64,000 bases of DNA from Bog-473 sp963725895 (GTDB taxonomy: Bacteria > Actinomycetota > Acidimicrobiia > Acidimicrobiales > RAAP-2): positions 558,001 to 622,000 of the forward strand of contig CAVSAJ010000001.1 of NCBI GenBank assembly GCA_963725895.1, read 5' to 3'. Below the pieces are notes generated by a model, which worked only from the letters and a program-made list of their open reading frames with translations, did no database searches and had not been told where the DNA came from. Shown piece by piece: positions 18,774 to 26,833 of the stretch. Position 1 is the stretch's first letter. Every line of letters begins with the position of its first letter. The position numbers and the translations under genes are program-made.

Positions 18774-18812
18774 GACCTCAATTCTCGCAGATAAGCGGGA
18801 CGTTGTTCCAAC

Positions 18813-19295
18813 GTGAGCGCGGACGACCTTCTGGCTGAACTGGTCGAAGTCCTCGACGAGGAGCTGGAGCGGATGGCCAGCTTGCGCTTCCGGCTCACGG
18901 TGCTCGCGTCCTTGATGGCGACCGACCAGGCCGCCTGGCTCGAACGGTCGATCAGGGACCTCGAGGCGGCGTCGGCCGATCTGCGCCTGGCCGACCTCCG
19001 CCGTGCCACGGCGAGCGTCGGACTGATCGACGAGTACGGTCTCGACGACACCGCCCGCCTCGATGACATCGCCGACCGCGCCGGTCACGCATGGGGTGAG
19101 CTGCTGCGCGAGCGCCGGCTCCGCCTCCTCGAGGAAATGGCCGGCCTCGCACGCCTCGTCGACACGACCACTGCCGCCGCCGGCAGCCGCACCGCCCTCG
19201 TGCAGGAGGCACTCGCGTTCCTCCGCCGCGATACCGCGACCGACTACGGGTCTCGCCGCGGAGGGACGGCCCGGTTGGTCGAGGGGTCTATGTGA
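18813..19295 (+). CDS. flgN: FlgN-like flagellar export chaperone
   Basis: A 160-residue, largely helical protein directly before flgK and flgL, where FlgN normally lies; FlgN is the chaperone for those two junction proteins. Sequence signs are an N-terminal LLAELVEVLDEELERMASLRFRL helix and LMATDQAAWLERSIRDLEAA, which resembles the FlgN pattern of 'L..lL..E...l..l..d...L' and is followed by more Leu/Arg heptads. The C-terminus (FLRRDTATDYGSRRG) carries the Y-x-x-x-G-like ending common in FlgN. It starts with GTG 39 bases after the previous gene and overlaps flgK by four. Similarity in this family is weak. Confidence 0.7.
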   Translation: MSADDLLAELVEVLDEELERMASLRFRLTVLASLMATDQAAWLERSIRDLEAASADLRLADLRRATASVGLIDEYGLDDTARLDDIADRAGHAWGELLRERRLRLLEEMAGLARLVDTTTAAAGSRTALVQEALAFLRRDTATDYGSRRGGTARLVEGSM

Positions 19296-20740
19296 GCGAC
19301 TTCGGACTGTCCATCGCAGCCAGTGGCCTCATCGCCGACACGGCGGAGCTGGACACCGCATCGAACAACCTGTCCAACATCAATACGCCCGGCTACGCGC
19401 GCGAGGTGGTCAACCTTTCGCCTGAAGATGCCGCCGGCCCGATGGGTGTCGGCCGCGGCGTATCCATCGGATCCGTCAGCGAGCTGACCGACGCGGTCTA
19501 CGAGGCAGCCAACGTGGCGGCCGAAGGCGTGCAAGGGGCGGCCAACCAGGCGAACGAGGTCATGACCGCGATCGAGGGCATCTTCCCGGAACCGAGCACT
19601 GACGGTCTGGCTGCGCAGCTCTCGACCTTCTGGTCGGACCTGTCGACGCTGGCATCCAACCCGGGGCAGGCGGGAGCCGAACAGACCGTAGAGACGGACG
19701 CGCAGCAGCTGGTGAGCACCCTCAACGACTCCACGACCCAGCTCTCCCAGCTGTCGTCCCAGTTGCAGAGCGAGATCGGAACCGGTGCCGACGACGGCGG
19801 GACCCTGGCTCAGGCCAACTCGCTGCTGCAGCAGATCGCGCAGCTCAACCAGGGCATCGTGGCCGGCAACGCCGGCGGGCAAGACGTCAACTCGCTGACC
19901 GACGAGCGGCGTGCGGCGGTCGACCAGCTCGCGGGGCTGCTCGGCATCAGTACGACGACGCAGGCCAACGGCGCCCTGACCGTCCTCTCCGGCGGCGTCC
20001 AGCTCGTGAGCGACACGGTGGCCCAGACCCTGGTGGCGGCGGGCTCCGCCAGCACCGGGAACCTGTCGGTGACCACCTCCGGCGGCGTCGCCATCACGCC
20101 GGGGGGCTCCATCGGTGCCGACCTCACTGCGATCAACACGACGATCCCCGGCTATCAGACGCAACTCTCCGACGTGGCCAACGCGTTGGCCCAGGGGGTC
20201 AACAGCTTGCAGGCCGGCGGGATGGACGCGGCCGGCGACCCTGGGTCCTCGATCGCCGGCGGCTATACGGGCACGATCCTCCCTAACATCTTCGTCGACG
20301 ACGGCTCGACGACCACCTATACGGCCAGCGACACCTCGGCTGCCAGCATTGCCGTCTCCGCCGTCTATGCCGCCAACCCCTCTCTGATCGCTACCGCGGC
20401 CGCACCGGGGTCGGGAAACAGCAACGTGATCGGCACCGCCACCAACGACACCACCAACGCGCAGGCCATGGCCGCCTTGGCTGGTTCGAGTACAGGACCC
20501 GATGCGGTCTACCAGTCCTTCATCGGGGCTCTCGGGACGGACGCCTCCAATGCCTCGGCCACCTCGACGTCCGCCACGAACCTCGCCACCACGACGTCGA
20601 ACAACCTGGCGACGATCTCGGGCGTGAACGAGAACGAGGAGGAGGTCGACATCTTGAGCGCCCAGAACGCGTTCCAAGCCGCCTCGCAAGCCATCAACGC
20701 GATCAATCAGTCCTTCCAGTCCCTGCTGCAGGCGGTGTGA
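19292..20740 (+). CDS. flgK: Flagellar hook-associated protein 1 FlgK
   Basis: FlgK is the first hook-filament junction protein. The 482-residue protein opens with SIAASGLIADTAELDTASNNLSNINTPGYAR, whose NNLSNINTPGYAR is the family signature. The conserved LFWSDLSTLASNP-like segment (STFWSDLSTLASNP, about residue 110) and LAQANSLLQQIAQLNQGI with DERRAAVDQLAGL follow. The C-terminal helix (VDILSAQNAFQAASQAINAI) is typical for polymerisation. The GTG start overlaps the flgN-like stop, and flgL follows after one base. Confidence 0.94.
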   Translation: MSDFGLSIAASGLIADTAELDTASNNLSNINTPGYAREVVNLSPEDAAGPMGVGRGVSIGSVSELTDAVYEAANVAAEGVQGAANQANEVMTAIEGIFPEPSTDGLAAQLSTFWSDLSTLASNPGQAGAEQTVETDAQQLVSTLNDSTTQLSQLSSQLQSEIGTGADDGGTLAQANSLLQQIAQLNQGIVAGNAGGQDVNSLTDERRAAVDQLAGLLGISTTTQANGALTVLSGGVQLVSDTVAQTLVAAGSASTGNLSVTTSGGVAITPGGSIGADLTAINTTIPGYQTQLSDVANALAQGVNSLQAGGMDAAGDPGSSIAGGYTGTILPNIFVDDGSTTTYTASDTSAASIAVSAVYAANPSLIATAAAPGSGNSNVIGTATNDTTNAQAMAALAGSSTGPDAVYQSFIGALGTDASNASATSTSATNLATTTSNNLATISGVNENEEEVDILSAQNAFQAASQAINAINQSFQSLLQAV

Positions 20741-20741
20741 C

Positions 20742-21641
20742 GTGCGTGTCGCCGACATCACCCTCTCCCAGACCATCACCTCACAGCTCGACCAGCAGGA
20801 GTCCGCCATCGCCGACCTCGAAGGGCAGCTCTCGTCGGGCAAGTCGCTGAACAAGCCCTCGGACAACCCGGCTGCGGTGACGCAGGTGCTCCAGCTTTCG
20901 AGCGAGGCGAGCCAGCTCACCTCGTGGCAATCGAACGCCCAGACGGCGACGTCGTGGCTCGGGATGGGCAACAACGCCGTGAACTCGGTGCTGAGCGACA
21001 TGCAGAGCGCGCGGACCCTGCTCCTCCAGGCCCTGAACCAAGGCACCCAGAACGGAACGACGTACCAGGCGTTCGCGTCACAGCTCCAAGGGATCAATGC
21101 CAACCTCCTCGACACCGCGAACACCGAGTACGAAGGCAGGCCGATCTTCGCCGGCACCTCGGCCTCGTCGCAGGCTTACGACGGCGCCGGCAACTATCTC
21201 GGCAACGCCGACACTCCCACTGTGGTCGTCGGGCCCGGTTCGGGCGCGGGACAGACGGCCACCCTCTCGGTTCCAGGACCCGACGTCTTCGGCAGTGGCG
21301 CCTCCAGCGTCTTCACCACCCTCTCGACCGTGATCGGACAGCTCAACTCGGGGTCACCGAGCGCGACCCAGTTGAACACCGCGCTGAACGCTCTCGACAC
21401 CAACATCAGCACGGCCGAACAGGCCGCCGCCGAACTCGGCAACGCGTCGGACTCGGTCTCGTCGACCTCGGCGGCGTTGACAACGCAGCTGACCTCCGTC
21501 CAGGACAGTCAATCCAGTCTCGAAGACGTCAACGTCGCCACCGTGACCACACAGCTCGACACGGAGATGACCGACTACCAGGCCTCCATGTGGGCAGCCT
21601 CCCAGGCCATTCCGGAGACCCTGGTGAAGTTCCTGTCATGA
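20742..21641 (+). CDS. flgL: Flagellar hook-associated protein 3 FlgL
   Basis: FlgL links FlgK to flagellin and is itself flagellin-like. The 299-residue length is normal. The N-terminal helix includes LEGQLSSGKSLNKPSDNPAAV, the shared flagellin/FlgL motif, and MQSARTLLLQALNQGT. The central EYEGRPIFAGT with NYLGN is characteristic of FlgL, and the C-terminal helix ends LDTEMTDYQASMWAASQ. The GTG start lies one base after the flgK stop, so the pair is coupled. The stop is followed by about 30 bases and then the fliW region. Confidence 0.94.
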   Translation: MRVADITLSQTITSQLDQQESAIADLEGQLSSGKSLNKPSDNPAAVTQVLQLSSEASQLTSWQSNAQTATSWLGMGNNAVNSVLSDMQSARTLLLQALNQGTQNGTTYQAFASQLQGINANLLDTANTEYEGRPIFAGTSASSQAYDGAGNYLGNADTPTVVVGPGSGAGQTATLSVPGPDVFGSGASSVFTTLSTVIGQLNSGSPSATQLNTALNALDTNISTAEQAAAELGNASDSVSSTSAALTTQLTSVQDSQSSLEDVNVATVTTQLDTEMTDYQASMWAASQAIPETLVKFLS

Positions 21642-21689
21642 AGAGCCACACGACCGCACGACACGGAGAGTGAATGACGATGCAACTCG

Positions 21690-22265
21690 GTGCAATCCAC
21701 CCGCCCGGCCACACGCGGGCCTGTACCCGGCGGCCGATGTCGACTGACGGAGGTGCCTGCCGCGACACTCGTTCGGCCGATCGCGCTCGGACCCCGCGAC
21801 ATCACGTTCCGTCGCGAGATGCTCGGCTGGGTCGGCGCCATTCACTTCGTCCTCGAACCCCTGACCGACGACGACCAGAGCCAGGCCGTCTTCGCCGCCT
21901 TGCGGTGCAGCGACGCGGTCCGCCTGCGCGGTGGCGCCATCGTTCCGAGTCCGCAGTTCTTGGTGGCGCCGCCGGAGCTCTTCGCTCCCCGGTACCAGAT
22001 CTCCCTCGACGAGCAGTTCGCCGAGAGCCTGGACCTCGTCGTGCCCAATGACGCCGCGCTCTTGGCGATCGTCACCCACCGGAATCCCATCGGACGATCA
22101 ACTGTGAACCTCTTTTCCCCGATCGTCGTCAACCGCCACACCGGAGTCGCCGATCAATACGTGCCGGCATCCAGCGAGGCCGAGACGGGATGGTCCGTTC
22201 GCACTCCGCTGCCGATGGCGCTGGCGCGAGTCGCAGTCGACGGCGAAGGAGACCCCACATGCTGA
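21690..22265 (+). CDS. fliW: Flagellar assembly factor FliW
   Basis: FliW binds CsrA and flagellin and sets flagellin translation by partner switching. The protein matches the family in LGWVGAIHFVLEPL, the VPNDAALLAIVTH strand and the signature STVNLFSPIVVNRHTG near residue 140. The start is uncertain. GTG 21690 gives 191 residues, but its first 20 look non-native. GTG 21753 begins MPAATLVRPIALG but has GGAG too close. The best ribosome site (GGAGAG) precedes an ATG at 21674 in a different frame. A frameshift near 21,750 is possible. The 3' end overlaps csrA by seven bases. Confidence 0.85.
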   Translation: MQSTRPATRGPVPGGRCRLTEVPAATLVRPIALGPRDITFRREMLGWVGAIHFVLEPLTDDDQSQAVFAALRCSDAVRLRGGAIVPSPQFLVAPPELFAPRYQISLDEQFAESLDLVVPNDAALLAIVTHRNPIGRSTVNLFSPIVVNRHTGVADQYVPASSEAETGWSVRTPLPMALARVAVDGEGDPTC

Positions 22266-22579
22266 CCCTCACCCGTGAGCCCGGACAGAAGATCGTCATC
22301 GGCGACGACATCGTGATCACGGTCGTCTCGGTGTCCGAGAACGGACGGGTTCGACTCGGAATCGAGGCCCCCCGGCAGATCCGCATCGATCGCGAAGAGG
22401 TGCTCGAGCGCATCCAGAACGAGAACATCGAGGCGGGCGCCGGCGGGTTGGCCTCCAGTTGGGCTGCCTATGCTGCTCGCAGAGCCAACCGGCAGGCTGC
22501 GACGACACGACGAACGGACGACGCGCCGGTCACCCGCGAGCGGCCGCGCAAAGAGGACTCTCTCATCAGCCAGCTCTGA
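22259..22579 (+). CDS. csrA: Carbon storage regulator CsrA with C-terminal extension
   Basis: CsrA is an RNA-binding dimer that blocks ribosome sites, classically that of flagellin. Residues 1-60 are a standard CsrA: MLTLTREPGQKIVIGDDIVI, then VRLGIEAPRQIRIDREEV with the conserved GIEAP and the Arg of the RNA-binding strand. The ATG has a GAAGGAGA ribosome site. At 106 residues it is longer than the usual 60-75, carrying about 40 extra polar Ala/Arg-rich residues at the C-terminus, of unknown role. It overlaps fliW, which encodes its antagonist, and closes the flagellar cluster. Confidence 0.94.
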   Translation: MLTLTREPGQKIVIGDDIVITVVSVSENGRVRLGIEAPRQIRIDREEVLERIQNENIEAGAGGLASSWAAYAARRANRQAATTRRTDDAPVTRERPRKEDSLISQL

Positions 22580-22600
22580 CGCGCCCGGACCGAGCGCGTC
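22578..22600. terminator. Hairpin between convergent genes
   Basis: A perfect 7-bp stem GACGCGC / GCGCGTC with a 9-base loop overlaps the csrA stop codon and lies just before the end of the convergent HhH gene. It may stop transcription from both sides. There is no T-run on either side, so an intrinsic terminator is only possible, not clear. Confidence 0.4.
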
Positions 22601-22603
22601 GTC

Positions 22604-23380
22604 TCAGCGGCAGAAGATCAACCTGTCTGCCACGTCGTCGAGCGAGCCGGGATCGAGGCCGGCCAGCAGCTCGAGGTCGTGGATGCCGTCGAACCTGGCG
22701 ACGTGTCGCCGCGCCTCAATGATCCTGCGCACCAGCTTCGCGTTCAGCCCACCCGTCTCTCGCAAGCACTCTCCGGACACGTGGTTCACGTCCAACAGCC
22801 CGCCGTCGTCGTAGCCCGACGGCTGATCTGGCCGGCCGATCCCCAGCTCCCGAGCCAGTCTCGGATCGGTGGCGGCAATCCGGCGTGACTCGTCGCGCCG
22901 TTGGATCCGCTCCTTTGCGGCGACGACCGCCTCCACTTCCGCGGGCGAAAAGAAAACGCGCCCTCGAACCGCCAGCGCATGGACGGTACTCACCGTCCAG
23001 AGGGTGAGGACGGCGAAGACACCGGCGTCGAGACCGAGAAGGCTGCCGGGCTTCACGATGTTGTTCCAGACGATGACTGCGCTGGCGACGCCGTAGGCCG
23101 CGGCGGCCAAGGCCAACGCCCGGCTGCGCTGCCGCGCCGCGGCATAGGCAAAGCACGGTCCGGCGGCCATACCAACGGTGACGGCCGGCGAGGCGACCCA
23201 CGCCCAGGATCCCAGTTCGCGCGGGGACAGGGCGACGACGCGTGGGAAGGGGGTTCGAGAGACGCCCCGCGTGCGTCGCTGCACCGCCGACTCCGCGGGA
23301 CCCACGCCGCAAGGTTCGTCCCGTCTCGATGTCCCGGCACCGGCGGCGACGGCTCCGGCAAGGCTCGATTCTCCGTTCAT
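22604..23380 (-). CDS. Membrane protein with helix-hairpin-helix C-terminus
   Basis: Unknown protein of 258 residues. It has a Ser/Ala/Arg-rich N-terminus, then three to four hydrophobic helices (WAWVASPAVTVGMAAGPCFA, ALALAAAAYGVASAVIVW and LLGLDAGVFAVLTLWTVSTV). A basic KERIQRRDESRRIA stretch follows, and a helix-hairpin-helix motif sits at the C-terminus (LNAKLVRRIIEARRHVARFDGIHDL). HhH motifs usually bind DNA or mediate contacts. The ATG at 23380 follows a GGAAGGA at about ten bases; an in-frame start at 23404 would add eight residues. It converges on csrA. No function is assigned. Confidence 0.65.
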   Translation of the reverse strand: MNGESSLAGAVAAGAGTSRRDEPCGVGPAESAVQRRTRGVSRTPFPRVVALSPRELGSWAWVASPAVTVGMAAGPCFAYAAARQRSRALALAAAAYGVASAVIVWNNIVKPGSLLGLDAGVFAVLTLWTVSTVHALAVRGRVFFSPAEVEAVVAAKERIQRRDESRRIAATDPRLARELGIGRPDQPSGYDDGGLLDVNHVSGECLRETGGLNAKLVRRIIEARRHVARFDGIHDLELLAGLDPGSLDDVADRLIFCR

Positions 23381-23404
23381 GGTCGTCCCATCCTTCCTTG
23401 GCAA

Positions 23405-23793
23405 TGGTACTAACGACCCGCGGGAGCCCTAGAGTCGAGGGACTCGTCAAACGAAGGTGCGCGGCGAATTGTTCGTCCGTGTATCGGCGCGACTCCTACT
23501 CGTCGCCCACCTTCGGTGCGGACGCCCTGGGCGCCTCGCTTTCCAGAGTTGCCTCGCCGGAGCGGTATGTCGGCCCGAGAGTTTCTGGGGAGAGTTGCGC
23601 CTCCGGCGTCCCCTCGACTTGCACCATCGCGCACTCTGGCGCTCCGGTTCACACGGCGTATTCAGTTGTCCTGACCACGAGAGGGCCCCCACCCTGAGAG
23701 TCCCCGCACCCGACCCGCTGCAAACCCTCGGCGATGCACGTGCCCGTGCCACCTGCCAGGCGCGTACCCCCGCCTGACCCTGCCCAATAGGCT
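23405..23793. other. Gene-free stretch
   Basis: About 390 bases between the divergent HhH gene and the DUF2510 gene. The ORFs here overlap each other on both strands and show no recognisable domain, so I support none. The region probably carries the promoters of the two divergent neighbours, but no clear -35/-10 pair was found. Confidence 0.5.
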
Positions 23794-24144
23794 GTGGCCA
23801 CGTTTTACTACGGTCACGGCTCTTGGCTCGTCCTGGTGGTCTTCTTCGCGCTGTTCGCGATGCGGACGCTTCCGTCTCGGCGACGGCGCCGACCGCCACG
23901 GACCTCGGCTCCCTCGAGCTCGTTCATCGACGCCTCGTCCCGGAGCGAGCCATCTGATCTCGTGGACGAGTCGTCCGCCAGGATCCCCTTTACCGGGATC
24001 GCTCCCGGTTGGCTGGTCGACCCCTCGGGGCGGCACGAGCGGCGATACTGGTCGGGCTCTTCCTGGACCGAGCACGTGACGGACGGTGGTGTCCCGAGCA
24101 CCGACCCGCCGCCCGGCAGCGCCGGCCACGAGGCGGCCCCGTAA
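23794..24144 (+). CDS. DUF2510 domain membrane protein
   Basis: Small 116-residue protein: one N-terminal membrane helix (HGSWLVLVVFFALFAM, about residues 8-23), a very basic RRRRRPPR segment, a polar Ser-rich linker, and a DUF2510 motif (PGWLVDPSGRHERRYWSGSSW, here the key words PGW, DP and RYW..SSWT). DUF2510 is common at the ends of actinobacterial membrane proteins; its function is unknown. The GTG start lacks a strong ribosome site but follows the gene-free stretch directly. It is probably transcribed alone. Confidence 0.7.
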   Translation: MATFYYGHGSWLVLVVFFALFAMRTLPSRRRRRPPRTSAPSSSFIDASSRSEPSDLVDESSARIPFTGIAPGWLVDPSGRHERRYWSGSSWTEHVTDGGVPSTDPPPGSAGHEAAP

Positions 24145-24272
24145 GCGGAAGCATTCTTTGCCCAATGGAGTTCGCCGTCACGTAGGCGCGGTACCCACTC
24201 CAGTGCCGTCGATCGTGAGCGTCGTTCCCGGTGCTCCAGAGGACGGAGAGACGCGGGTGGTGGAAGGTTGCC

Positions 24273-24662
24273 TCAGCCCACGAACGCCTTGATGTCCTTG
24301 ACGAGCTTGTCTTCGATTTCGATGTTCCAGGCGGAATCGGCCACGTCGACCACGAGGAACAGTTCAGAGATGAGCAACGTCTCGATCGCTGCCACCCCGA
24401 GGTGCTCGAGCCACTTCCCGATGCCGATGCGGACCGTGAAGTCGTCGGGGCTTCCTTCGATCTTGATGGTCAGCGCACGGTCCGCGTCCACCACCCCCCG
24501 CAAGAAGCCACCCTTCTTGGCCTGAATCACCACACCCTGCGTGCTGGGCGCCGAAGTCTGGACCGTGAAGCCGTCCTTCTTCAGATGCTCCTCAATATGG
24601 GACTGCAGCGCGTTCAGCTCCGTGCCCTTGCCCTGGAAGTGCTCTTCTTTGTCGCCGACCAT
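24273..24662 (-). CDS. Conserved hypothetical protein
   Basis: Not recognised. A 129-residue soluble protein with an N-terminal helix (GTELNALQSHIEEHLKKDGFTV), then beta-rich sequence (VVIQAKKGGFLRGVVDADRALTIKIEG) and a C-terminal half with LLISELFLVVDVADSAWNIEIEDKLV. There are no membrane helices and no Cys. The ATG at 24662 is fixed by an AAAGGAGG ribosome site seven bases upstream; a 391-residue ORF in the same frame lies inside gcvT. It follows gcvT on the same strand after 27 bases and may be co-transcribed with it. Confidence 0.7.
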   Translation of the reverse strand: MVGDKEEHFQGKGTELNALQSHIEEHLKKDGFTVQTSAPSTQGVVIQAKKGGFLRGVVDADRALTIKIEGSPDDFTVRIGIGKWLEHLGVAAIETLLISELFLVVDVADSAWNIEIEDKLVKDIKAFVG

Positions 24663-24688
24663 GACGGCCTCCTTTGGTTCCCCGGTCT

Positions 24689-25783
24689 TTACTCTTCGTC
24701 GTCGCGCACGGGCCACAGAGGCGGGCGCACCAGCGCGGCCGGGAGTTCCCGCCCTCGCTGGACGACGGTCACGGCATCGCCGTCGAGAAGCATCGCGTCG
24801 GCATCGACGAAGCCCAGCCCGATGCCCCGCTCGCGCATCGGTGAGAAGTTGCCGCTGGTGAGGATGCCGACCCTGTGCTCCCCGGCGCAGATGTCCGCCC
24901 CGTCTCGTAGTGGTTGGCGGCCGTCGGCCACGAGACCGCGTAGGCGCCGCGTCGGTCCGTTGGCGCGCTCCTCCTCGAGGGCGGCTCGCCCGGTGAAGGG
25001 TCCCTTGTCCCAGCCGACGACCCAGGCCAGCCCCGCCTGGAGGGGCGTGATGCCGGGGCCGAGCTCGTGGCCGTGCAGCGGAAGCCCGGCCTCGAGCCGC
25101 AGCGTGTCGCGGGCACCGAGACCGGCGGGGAGAATGCCTTGCGCGAGCACCGCCTCCCAGAAGGCCGGCGCCACTTCGGCCGGCACGGCGCACTCGACAC
25201 CGTCCTCGCCCGTATAGCCGGTGCCGGCCACCAGGCACGTCGCCCCTCCCCATTCGAAGCGCTCGACGTTGAAGCGGTGCACGGCTGCCGCACCGGGCGA
25301 CACGCTGGCCAGCATCGTCCGCGCCTCGGGGCCCTGGACCGCGATCACCGCCCGCTCCTCGGTCACGTCGGTCCCGCCTATGGCGTTGCGGACGCTGGTC
25401 GTGTTGGAGGCGTTGGGCATGACGTCGAAGCGTTCCTCGTCGAGCCACCAGACGATCATGTCGTCGACGACGAATCCGTTCTCGTCGAGGAGGTGCGTGT
25501 ACTGGGCCCGGCCCGGGTGGACTCGTTGCAGATCGTTGCTGAGCGAGCGCTGCAGATGCTCGAACGCCTCAGGCCCGCTCACCCGGACCGTGCCGAGATG
25601 GCTGACGTCGAAGGCCACGGCCGAGCTTCGACAGGCGCGGTGCTCCGCGATCGTGCCACTCGGGTAGGCGAGCGGCATCTCCCAGCCGCCGAAGGGAACC
25701 ATCTTGGCCCCGAGTGCGAGGTGATCGGCGTACAGCGGCGACACCCGGGCCGACGGGTTGGGGGTGACCTCGTCGGCGCGCAC
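24689..25783 (-). CDS. gcvT: Aminomethyltransferase GcvT (glycine cleavage T protein)
   Basis: GcvT releases ammonia from the aminomethyl group on GcvH and passes the methylene to tetrahydrofolate. The 364-residue protein shows SPLYADHLALGAKMVPFGGWEMPLAY at the N-terminus, FDVSHLGTVRVSG, the VVDDMIVW folate-site strand, GYTGEDGVECAV, and LGARDTLRLEAGLPLHGHEL. The C-terminal TGRAAL region is also present. All are standard GcvT blocks. gcvH lies 15 kb away in another operon; gcvP and lpd are not in the window. Confidence 0.93.
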   Translation of the reverse strand: MRADEVTPNPSARVSPLYADHLALGAKMVPFGGWEMPLAYPSGTIAEHRACRSSAVAFDVSHLGTVRVSGPEAFEHLQRSLSNDLQRVHPGRAQYTHLLDENGFVVDDMIVWWLDEERFDVMPNASNTTSVRNAIGGTDVTEERAVIAVQGPEARTMLASVSPGAAAVHRFNVERFEWGGATCLVAGTGYTGEDGVECAVPAEVAPAFWEAVLAQGILPAGLGARDTLRLEAGLPLHGHELGPGITPLQAGLAWVVGWDKGPFTGRAALEEERANGPTRRLRGLVADGRQPLRDGADICAGEHRVGILTSGNFSPMRERGIGLGFVDADAMLLDGDAVTVVQRGRELPAALVRPPLWPVRDDEE

Positions 25784-25826
25784 CGGGCCAGACTAGGTCG
25801 AACCCATCGGCGCGCCCGTCTCGTGA

Positions 25827-26225
25827 CTAGGCGGCTCCCGCGGTCACCTCGGCCAGGCCGTGGGAGGCCAACAGTTCGGCAAAGTCGCGCTGGTACACGA
25901 CGCGGATCGGCACTTCGGGGTAGAGCTCGCGCATCCGCCGTACCTTGCGGTTCTTGCGCGTCACCAGCCGTTGGTCGGCCGTGGTGAGCTCGATGAAGAC
26001 GCCGCGCCTTGGCAGATAGAAGTCAGGACGGAAGCCCGACACGGGCGTGCCCGACGCGTCCCATTCGAGCGGGAACTCCACCGGCTCGTACTCCCAGCGC
26101 TCGCCCGACAGGTCGAGCAGCGCGGCGAACAATCGCTCGGAAGGATGCGCGAAACGGATCGTCCCTGCGGGCACACAGGCCGGATGGCGTGTGCGCCCGA
26201 CGCGCGCAGGGTCCGTCGCGCTCAC
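25827..26225 (-). CDS. Small PD-(D/E)XK-like protein
   Basis: A 132-residue protein of unknown role. The pattern WEYEPVEFPLEW, then GFRPDFYLPRRGVFIELTT and KNRKVRRMRELYPEVPIRVV, looks like a restriction-endonuclease-like fold: a helix Glu, then PDFYLP...FIELT as PD-x(n)-ExT, then a basic helix and a final strand with YQRDFAELL. The usual Lys after the second acid is replaced by Thr, so nuclease activity is uncertain. The stop lies 44 bases from the gcvT start, and the start overlaps the stop of the MerR gene upstream (ATGA), so the two are coupled. Confidence 0.55.
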   Translation of the reverse strand: MSATDPARVGRTRHPACVPAGTIRFAHPSERLFAALLDLSGERWEYEPVEFPLEWDASGTPVSGFRPDFYLPRRGVFIELTTADQRLVTRKNRKVRRMRELYPEVPIRVVYQRDFAELLASHGLAEVTAGAA

Positions 26226-26725
26226 TCCCCTGCGGCGCGTGGCCGCTGCGGGGGTGACGTGCGTCGCTTGGCCGCCGGTTGGGCGGACGGTGCGTCCAAC
26301 CGCACGATGTCCGCTTCGAGCTCCTCGAGCACACCGGCGAGCGGCACGATGTTGAAGACCCCCTGGCCACCGCCCAGCAGGTCGACCACCTCGCCGTTGG
26401 TGCGGGCCAGGACCGAGCTGGTCCCGGTCAAGACGAGGTTGGCGGACGCGAGGTCAGCACCGAGGTCGTCGCGCAGGCACTCGACCGCGCGACGCGCCGA
26501 CTGCAGCGACACGCCCGCGTCGAGCAACTGCTTGATCACTTTGAGCTCGAGCACGTCCGAGTACGAGTAGACGCGCCGTGAGCCACTTCCTTTTGCCGCG
26601 GCCACCGAGGGCTGCAGCAGGCCCGTGCGGGCCCAGTAGTCGAGTTGTCGGTACGAGATTCCCACCAGGCCGCACACCTGTGGCCCGGAAAAACCCCCGA
26701 CATGGGTCGCGAACTCGTCGCCCAT
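26222..26725 (-). CDS. MerR family transcriptional regulator
   Basis: A 167-residue MerR-type regulator. The winged-helix region is FSGPQVCGLVGISYRQLDYWARTGLLQPS (about residues 12-38; key words VCGLVGISYRQLDYW), and YSYSDVLELKVIKQLLDAGVS follows. No Cys cluster typical of metal sensors is present. The pattern 'GISYRQLDYWARTGLL' is typical of the actinobacterial MerR proteins encoded near garA and DUF151 in mycobacteria (second MerR, as in Rv1830). Here it stands apart from that cluster. I prefer the second Met (26725) over 26731. It is coupled to the nuclease-like gene downstream. Confidence 0.82.
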   Translation of the reverse strand: MGDEFATHVGGFSGPQVCGLVGISYRQLDYWARTGLLQPSVAAAKGSGSRRVYSYSDVLELKVIKQLLDAGVSLQSARRAVECLRDDLGADLASANLVLTGTSSVLARTNGEVVDLLGGGQGVFNIVPLAGVLEELEADIVRLDAPSAQPAAKRRTSPPQRPRAAGE

Positions 26726-26833
26726 CTCCACCTCCCTGCACTGGATCTCCGGCCGTCACTCTAGTGCGGCGCAGACGACAGCGCTGTAGTTACGGAGGCG
26801 TTCTTCAGGATTCGAGAGCCTCTGGCGGGAGCC

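Noticed and set aside
18774..18812. FliA/WhiG-type promoter before the flgN-like gene
   Set aside because: A CAGATAA-like -10 is visible but no matching -35 at the right distance.
23447..23899. ORFs on both strands upstream of the DUF2510 gene
   Set aside because: They overlap each other, have Arg-rich compositions typical of shadow frames and no recognisable motif.
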